From Myotis daubentonii (lineage: Eukaryota > Chordata > Mammalia > Chiroptera > Vespertilionidae), in contig NC_081844.1 in the NCBI RefSeq assembly GCF_963259705.1, forward strand, positions 15,423,715 to 15,487,714: 64,000 nt of DNA. Direction: 5' to 3'. The notes below the pieces were generated by a model. The model was not told the DNA's origin. It worked only from the letters and a program-made list of their open reading frames with translations, and did no database searches. Below are positions 56,641 to 64,000 of this stretch, piece after piece (the stretch's first letter is position 1; each line of letters opens with the position of its first letter). The translations under genes were made by a program, and so were the position numbers.

Positions 56641-57500
56641 TGAGCCCCCAGCAGCTGCAACTAGCGCCCAGGGAGGAGTGGGAGCCGAGGGGAAGTCAAG
56701 AGGGGCGCAGACAGGGCCCGGAGGGCGCAGCGGCGCGTTCCCAGAAGCTGTTTGCAACGCGGCCATAAGAGAAATTAATCATTTACTTACACCACTACAT
56801 GTGACGGGGTGATTTCTAGTGTAAGGAACACATCTCTTCCTGCTAAGCACGCTCATTTTAGGGAAATGTCTGGGGTCACTCCGCGCGTGCAAGTTAGGAC
56901 GATGCCGGCGCCGCCGAGCTGCTGCTGCTGCTGCTGCTGCTCCTGCTACAGGCCCGGGCCCTGGCGCGTCAGATCAGAAACTCCGCCCGAGCAGCCGGGG
57001 CAGGACGGCGGGCCGGGAGCGGCCGCGCGCGCCGCTGCAGCCATCGCCTCTTCCGGATCAGCATCTCCCCGCGCCCCGGGCGCCCAATGTCATGGAGGCG
57101 CGCCGGGGCCGGGGCTGCGCGCGGCCGCTCCGACCTCGGGCGGCCGGGCCGGGCCGCCGCCGCCGGTCCTCGGGCTGCGCGCGGGAGCGGAGATGGGGCG
57201 AGGCCGCCGCTGCTCCGCCCGGCCCGCTCCGAAGGCGCGGCCGCCTGGACGCCTAGCGCGTTTGCAGTCCCCGGGACCGCTCGCGACCTCCTCCGTTCAT
57301 TCACAAAAAAAAGGAAAGGGGGAAAAAGAGAGAGACTCGGGAGAAAAAACCGGGGAGGGGGGTGATGAATTGCACCAGAAGGCTGGTGACCGGCACCGCC
57401 CACCACAGCGCGCGGTTGGTGGAAAGGGATTCGGGGGCGGGGAAGGGGCGGGGGAAGAAGGGGATTGGGAGCCCGGCGGCTCCGCCCACGGCGCCGCTCC
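56640..57500 (-). promoter_or_regulatory. RHOBTB2: CpG island, probable RHOBTB2 promoter
   Basis: Dense CG dinucleotides and very high GC, especially at 56880-57260, lie 4-5 kb upstream of the first coding exon on the sense side of RHOBTB2. This is the usual setting of a housekeeping promoter. The long open frames on both strands here are a side effect of the GC content. The start site cannot be fixed. Confidence 0.7.
56919..56941. repeat. (CTG)n trinucleotide repeat
   Basis: About seven or eight CTG units (CAG on the RHOBTB2 sense strand) sit within the CpG island. Confidence 0.92.
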
Positions 57501-57549
57501 TCCCTCCCTCCCTCCCTCCCTCCCTCCCTCCCTCCCTCCCTCCCTCCCC
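57501..57549. repeat. (CCCT)n repeat at the edge of the CpG island
   Basis: About 12 CCCT units (AGGG on the RHOBTB2 sense strand). Confidence 0.95.
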
Positions 57550-57624
57550 TTGTCTCCCCTCTGGGAGTGGCAGGGAGCAGGTAGTCTTGGCTTGCGCCCA
57601 GTGCCAGGTTGCGTCCCTCTAAGT

Positions 57625-57836
57625 CAGTGGTTCTCAACCTTCTCGCCCTTTAAATACAGTTCCTCTTGTTGTGACCCAACCATAAAATTATTTTCGTTGC
57701 TGCTTCATAACTGTAATGTTGCTACTGTTATGAATCGTAATGTAAATATCTGTTATGCAGGATGGTCTTAGGCGACCCCTGTGAAAGGGTCCTTCGACCG
57801 CCAAAGGGGTCGCAACCCACAGGTTGAGAACCGCTG
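57625..57836. mobile_element. SPIN hAT transposon with perfect target duplication
   Basis: CAGTGGTTCTCAACC to GGTTGAGAACCGCTG, 212 bp. The interior differs from the other copies here (CATAAAATTATTTTCGTTGC, CTGTTATGAATCGTAATGT) and matches the SPIN/URR1-type sequence known from other tetrapods. ctctaagt flanks both sides (57617-57624 and 57837-57844). Confidence 0.94.
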
Positions 57837-60800
57837 CTCTAAGTCTACCTGGTGAGGCGCAAAACCTCCCTGGACTCCCAAGGGATTTGCCCCTTCCCTC
57901 CCGAAAGCTGAGAAAGAATTCCAGGAGGCATCCTCGTGAGTCCTAGAAGAGATGGGAATTAGAGGAGAACTCGACACTGTTTCCCTGTCCTTTACACCCA
58001 GCCCTCCACTGCTTGCCCACGAGGCGATGGAGACAGCGTTTCTGCCGACGTGGGAATTTTCCCAGCGCCCAGTGTCTTCTCTCCATCACCACCCCTGCAG
58101 CGGCAGCCTGTGCCTCCGACTGGGTGGGCCCAGTGCCATCTGCACCTGTTTCCCACCTAAGCCGTCTCCCCCTCCCTCTCCTCCAGCAGTTGCCACTTCC
58201 ATCCTACCCCCATAGGACTGCCGCCTGGAGTCCACCAGTATCTTTTGACCTCTGAAAAAAATACCATGAAGACACTAGTCCTGGAGGTGGTGCGGAAGAC
58301 ACCTCTGGGCTCTGCATCAATCTACTCCTCTGTAACATAGAGGTTATAAGAGATGACATCTGTAATATGAGTGGTCCTCGAAGGAAGCTTCCGTGTTCAA
58401 GGCTAGTTTGACTATAAGGATGCTGACTGCTAGTAATTACAGTAGTTAGCTCAGTCTGGTTTTATCCATCTTGTCGTTTACCTCTGGACACTTTTTAAAG
58501 CCCAGAGTGGCATGCCTTTCACTTAACCCCCTCCATCACACCTCCAACTTGTGCTCCAAAAATGCAAATCCACTCTAATACTAGTTTATGCAAAATATGA
58601 TTAGGAAGAGAAATCCATTGCTCCCCCCCCCCCCCGCAAAAAAAAACAAACAGCCAAACTTAAAAAGGAATTTTGCATTGTCTGAAGTGTGTTCCCCAAT
58701 GGGTAGAATTGGAAGTTGCCCATCAAGGCATTCATGATAAACATGCTTTCCCCGCCTCCTTTGGAATCTACCTAGAGCTGAAGAAGAAATTGAGGATGAG
58801 GGAGGGTGAGCTACCTCACACCTGTGGCTTGGACTCACTTTCCATAAGACAGAAAATAGTGTCTTGAATGCATGCTTGGGAGAGAAGCAGCCATATACAG
58901 GTGTGTTCTTCCCACTTGTTCGGTGTTGAAGAGCCTCAACCCATCATCTCTGGGTGCTAGAAGTCACTTCTTGGTGCTACCACCTGTGAGTGCGTGTGGG
59001 GGGGGGGGAGGGGGGCGTTGGCAGAGCCTCTTCCACCAACACCCTGTTCCCCTCGCCAGTTCCAGAGTGCCAGCCTATTGCCTTCACCTTTCGCACGTCC
59101 AGGCAGCAGGCACAACCCCGTAGAGCACAGAGCAGGAAAACAGACACCCTCTACCCAAAGTCATGGGGCTACTGGGCCTGCCAAGGCCCTCCCCCCCGCT
59201 CCCCCCCCCCCCCCCCGCCCCGTAGAAAAAGCCAGCTCAGCCTGGGAACCACAGTGCCTTGGGAACCACAAGGTGGTTCCCAGGGTCAGGGTCATTTGAT
59301 CTAGCCCTGGGGAGAGGGCTGGGGGTAAACTGTCTGGGCAGAGCCAGGTGCTCTGCTGGGGAGGGGGAGTCACCTTGATTCCCAGCCCTGCTTTCTGCCC
59401 ACAATCCCCTTTCAGTTTTTCTTCAAAACAACGTCCTTCCGGACTATATCACCGCTCAGGCATTCCCAGTCACAGCTCCACTCAGCCCTCTCCCAGCGTC
59501 ATAGTCCCTCCAAGTCCCCTGCTCCTCAAAAACCAATTCTCTCCCTCCACCCCCATGATCCTCCAGTCTTTTTCACTGTGAATCATCACATCCATGGGCC
59601 ACCCTGGTCTGTCTGGGGGCCTCTGCGCACCTCCCTCAGGCCAGTCTACGAAGACCCCCCCTGTCGTTTCTCACACCCAGCTCAGTGACTGGCTCTCCAG
59701 GCACCAGCTCCCAGCATTTTCCTCACACCAGGGCAATGGAAGATTCTGGATGTGAGGGGCAGATCACCAGCTAGCTCCAGCCTCAGCCTCTGCCTCATTT
59801 GTGGCTGATGCCAGGTCTCCCAACCCAGCCCTGCCTTCAACTAACTCACCCCTCCTGCCTATTGAAGACAGACTCAGAACCTTGGCTTCCGGGCCAAGCA
59901 TCTGCCTACCACATTTGCTGCATCGTTGCCCAGCCCTCCAATGCCAGAGTCCTGGAAAACAAGGACATTCCCCCAGGCGGGGTCCCTCACCAGCAACCAG
60001 GGAGTTATCAGAGCCCTGTCCCAGTCCCCAGCTCCCAGCCTTCAGCAGTGGCTCATAGCACAGGTGGCTCCCTCCCGCCCTCCCCCACCCCGCCCAGCCC
60101 ACCCCAGCTTCAGCGTCCATTTTCCTTGCTTCAGGTTACTTCTCATCAGGTTTGGTGGGAGGCTTTTTCAGTCTCCTGGCCTCTTTCTCTGCCTCCTCTC
60201 ATCTCTGTTATGCATGCGCACACACCCCCACACACCAGCCTCCTTGCCCATTTCTTTGGAGCGCTTCACACTCAGCTGTTGATTCTGCCACTAGCTAGCT
60301 GGGCTTCTGCACTGTCCTTGCACTGGTGGGCCTGGGCAATGCTCTGCCATGGCCTGGCTTACTCACCCCAGGGTGGGGACAGGAGGGGGGACGATGTGTG
60401 GCTGCAGCCTGGGGGGCTATTGGCAGCCTGGAAGCAGGATTCCAGTCGCCCACCTCCCCTCCATCTCTTCCCTCACCAAAGCCCTCTTGTGATGCCTCCT
60501 TCCCAGTGAACCTGTCCCCACATTTGCTTCATCTTTGTCCAGCCCTCCAAAGCCAGATAGCTAGGTCACCATCTATCTCCATCTCCATAACCACCCTCCT
60601 CGGGACATCACATGGCTGCCATTTTCCTGAAGCTGGAGGCCTCGTCTGGGGAAAGAACTCTCCAGCCTGGTTCTCAGAAAGGCCTGCACAGCGGGCTCTC
60701 AGCACCACACCCTCCTGTCCCTGTGTCGCTGCAGAATGTTCCCCAGTGACAAGTTCCCTGTGTCCCCCTCCAACCTGCCTGTTCCATTTGCTTCACAGGC

Positions 60801-62084
60801 AGCTCCAGCCCTTCACCTACTTGCAGGCTCCTAACCTCTTTTCTCTCCACTCTTCTCCAGGATAAGCCTACGCCACAGGCTTTGCGATGTGAGCTCTATC
60901 CCGCCCCCAGTGTGCAGAGTCTGGGGCATGTGGCATTGCCACCCTGTGCTTGGGGCGAAGTTCAGAACCAGCTGAGAGCAAAAGCAGAGGCATCTCAACA
61001 TGCTGAGGCCCAGCAGGAGGCAGGCGTCAAATCAAAAGCTGGGAGTCTCTCAGCCCCCATGCCCAGGGCTCAGGGGCACGGCCAGGTCTCCGCAAAGGGG
61101 ATGGCCCCCTCCTGGACCTTTGCTCAAACAGTTCCCTCAGCTTGAACACTCTTCTTCTTTCACTTCCTGCGCCTGGATAATGCTTAGTCATCCTTCAAGT
61201 CTCAGCCGAGATGTCACTTCCTCTAGAAAGCCTTCATACCCCCTATAAAGTCTGGGTTCCCTGCTCTTTCTCTGTTGTCCCCTAATAATACCAGTCTCAC
61301 TACTCTATCACCCTTCTCTAGGGTCTTCCCCCCGCCCCCTCCCCCCCCCCCCCCAGTCCTCCCCCTACTCTCTCAGTACTGAGAACTCTTTAGGAAGAAA
61401 CTATGCTTATTCAAAAGGCTGATCTGGCAGCAAGCACTCAGTAGGTGCTCAGTAAATGCCTGATGGCTGGATGAATGAGGTGGGAAAACTTGATGGGGAG
61501 GGAGTTCACACCACCCAGAGGCTGCTCACATGTTGTCCGGAGTGGTCTTCCACAGACTGCACTGGCCTTTTCTTCGGGTTGTCATTGTTCTGTGCTCCCT
61601 CTAGGCTCCTGGTTGGGCTGGGCTGAAGCGGTTGGGACAGGGCAAGGCAAGACAGTGGGAGAAGGAATGAGTTCCCTGTGAGTCACCCAAAGAGGCACAA
61701 CCAGGTTGGTCAGCCAAATGGAGGGTCTTACTCAGAGGGGGAGCATGGCTCCTGCTGGCCAGGCCCAGTGGGCTGAGACACGCACCTGGGGGCCAAGACA
61801 AAGGTCACCCCAGGGCGTCAAGGGCTACTCCAGGGACAAGAACTGGGGTCATGGTCCATGCCATGCTGTGGAGCATTGACATATTCTGAACTGGCTTGGT
61901 AATTTGGAAAGAGTGGTCCATTGTCCATCAGGAGGCCTGGATTCTGTCCTCATGCAGCTGTGTGATGTCCGACAATTCCCTCTCCTCTCTGGGCCTTTCT
62001 CATATACAAGGTCAGGTGACCTCCAAGATTCATTCCAGCGCTGACACCCAATATAGGTTCCTAGCATGGAAGCCCTCTATTTTT
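57837..62084. other. Intergenic, no gene recognised
   Basis: Probably the space between RHOBTB2 and PEBP4. C runs lie at about 58622-58636, 59199-59216 and 61338-61354. Old L2-like text is at 61100-61480 and MIR-like text at 61900-62050. The long frames (for example 59799-60509) show no domain and no splice logic. Confidence 0.5.
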
Positions 62085-62301
62085 ATTAAAATATATATTT
62101 TATTGATTTTTTACAGAGAGGAAGGGAGAGGGATAGAGAGTTAGAAACATCGATGAGAGAGAAGCATCGACCAGCTGCCTCCTGCACACCTCCTACAGGG
62201 GATGTGCCCGCAACCAAGGTACATCCCCTTGACCGGAATTGAACCTCGGACCCCTCAGTCCCCAGGCCGACGCTCTATCCAGTGAGCCAAACCAGCTAGG
62301 G
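62085..62301 (-). mobile_element. Young VES-type SINE
   Basis: Reverse orientation, with the CCCTAGCTGGTTTGGCTCAC-type head and a TTTATTGATTTTTTACAGAG tail. Close in sequence to the SINE at 19486-19707. An approximate duplication (cctctatttt) flanks it. Confidence 0.92.
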
Positions 62302-64000
62302 AGGATGTCCTCTATTTTATCAACCATTCTTTCTATTATAGCAGATCCTGACCCAAATTGGGACTCAGCAAAATATCAGCTGATGGCTACCAAGGCTGAG
62401 AATGGAAGAAGGAAGTATTGGGGGGAGGAGAGATGGACAGAAAGAGAATCTGATTTTGCAATCATTCCTACTTTCAGTTTCCTTAAATGGTCACTCACAA
62501 TATTGGGACTAGTTCAGCCAAAGAAAATTCTAGAATTTCAGGAGAGATCAGGAATAATCAAGGATAGGCTTGGAGAGGCTGGCCCGACACCTCTGGAGCA
62601 GTTGGCACTGGGTTGTTAAAGGGTGATGAGAGGGCATCTCTGTCACAACCCCCAAGGAGCAGGATGGTGACAAGACAGAAGAAAGCCAAGGGAACAAGAG
62701 TCCCCAAATGTGGGCAGAAATGTGGGCAATAGCAGCTCTTCTAGTCTCTACTCCACCAGGAATTGGCTGTGCGATTTGGGGCAACAAATCTTGCCTCTCT
62801 GATCTTCCATTGGGGATAACAACATTACTTGCCCAAAGCCAGGGGGTGGCTAAATGATCTTCTCATGGCACCTCCCAGGGCTGAGATCAGAGACTGTGCG
62901 ACCCTTCCAACTCCTCTTTTGCTCCTGCCTGCTCCTCCCCGCACAGACCTATGCTTAGCACCCCCCGTATAAAGCGGGACCCAACCCCATTTGTGTCTAT
63001 GCCACCTGGGCTGCCTATGGGGAGCAGATGGCACAGAAGACATGGGCAAAACTGGGGTGGGAATTTCCGAGTGTCTAACTAAGCGGGGTTGGAAAATCTA
63101 TGCCGACTTTGGCCCAGATCTCCTGAAAAAGTAAACAAACAGGGTGAGGCAGTAAAAGGAACACAATGGTAATTCTGCTTGTGATCCTCAAAGGCCAGCC
63201 GGCCCCGTGCAGACTTCCTACGGCCAAGGCCACACTGAGGGCTGGCAAGGCTGCTCAAGGCAGGAATTGAAGAATCCACTCCCAACCTGGTCTGGCCAGA
63301 GCCTCCACTGGCAGACATATGAGCGTGCAGACCTCCCGGCCCACTCACCCACGATCCTCCACCCTGGCCTTGCCTCCCGGGAACCACAGCTGGCTGAGGC
63401 CTCCATATACTGCAGCTTTGAAGCAGAAAAATGTGAGCACTTGCTTATGTCTTTAAAGAGCTGAAATGCCACCATCACTAATGCCATGGGAAATACAGGG
63501 CCCACCCCAGTCTCCTGGGATGTTAATTTCTTAGGACAGGACACTTTGGAAACCACCACAGGTAGGCCTACAGCAGAAAGAAGCTAGATGGTGTTCCTAC
63601 TTCTGCCCTCTTTTATAAGCAGAAATGTCACAAGAGGGGGGCAAAAATGCACCCCTAGCCACAGTGTGTCCAGGACTAAACCTCCACTTCAAGCAGGCTG
63701 CAGACTGAGAAGGCAGGCCATTCCTGGAGCCATGCAGAGCTGCGAGGAGGAACTCTGAGGAGCTGATCACCCCAAAATAGACTTGTGTTTTTTTTCTCTC
63801 ACAACTTTTTCATGAGGCATTGGCATCTTGCGGCATGGAAAAAAAAATAGCCTGAACTGTCAACAAATAAAGATTATAAAAAGCCCCAACTGTTCCCCAT
63901 GAGTTTCCATGTGGCTGTGGTGCTCTAGGGGCTGGGAGGAGGGTGGGGGTGGAGGCCGAGGAGGTGTGTGTCCAGGAGTCCCCAGTCTCCTCTCTTCCAA
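62302..64000. other. Intergenic, no gene recognised
   Basis: 62730-62830 looks like a MIR remnant. No PEBP4 exon or other coding segment was recognised. Confidence 0.5.

Noticed and set aside
56809..57771. 320-codon frame over the CpG island
   Set aside because: Its composition reflects CG richness, the CTG and CCCT repeats and a SPIN element. No domain is seen.
59799..60865. Possible gene in the 60 kb region (236- and 179-codon frames)
   Set aside because: No start context, splice logic, domain or homology was recognised, and the composition is Pro/Ser-rich like random GC-rich DNA.
57837..64000. PEBP4 exons, expected next by human gene order
   Set aside because: No segment resembling PEBP4 coding sequence was seen. 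The gene probably lies beyond the window.

Overview
The window is nuclear DNA of a vespertilionid (vesper) bat. The evidence is its repeats: many tRNA-derived VES-type SINEs, HeliBat-type Helitrons (hairpin next to a CTAG/CTAA terminus), SPIN-type and other hAT elements, a mariner-like element and an L1. This mix is typical of Myotis, Eptesicus and Pipistrellus relatives. The assignment rests on recognising repeat families by eye; no database search was run.

Two protein-coding genes lie tail to tail, as in human 8p21.3. (1) A TRAIL death receptor (TNFRSF10B-like) is on the + strand from 18072 to 32863. Exons 2 to 10 are present with good splice sites and form one open frame of 392 residues. 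The signal-peptide exon was not found. (2) RHOBTB2 is on the - strand. Nine coding exons run from 52593 down to 38659 and give a complete 726-residue frame. A CpG-rich probable promoter lies at about 56.6-57.5 kb. Both genes feed apoptosis or tumour-suppressor pathways: the receptor signals through its death domain, and RHOBTB2 is an atypical Rho GTPase that acts as a CUL3 adaptor.

Layout: 1-18 kb is a repeat graveyard upstream of receptor exon 2 (SPIN, a Helitron, a degraded class I ERV pol region on the - strand with nested hAT and SINE insertions, a plus-strand LTR, and an internally deleted L1 on the - strand). 18-33 kb is the receptor gene, with an old L1 and a frameshifted UNG retropseudogene in intron 2; the pseudogene is itself split by a mariner-like element. 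33-38.6 kb holds the converging 3' ends of the two genes, with a decayed hAT transposase gene. 38.6-52.6 kb is RHOBTB2 coding sequence and introns, including two Helitrons joined head to tail. 52.6-57.5 kb is the 5' noncoding part and CpG island. 57.6-64 kb is intergenic, starting with a SPIN copy that has a perfect 8-bp target duplication.

I saw no wholly new system. The most notable points are: an 87-nt optional intron in the receptor, the same size as the segment that separates the human DR5 long and short isoforms; loss of a conserved extracellular cysteine with gain of another nearby; an in-frame cryptic acceptor 48 nt before the death-domain exon, beside a SINE target duplication; the tandem Helitrons; and the GC-rich tandem array in the L1 5' region.
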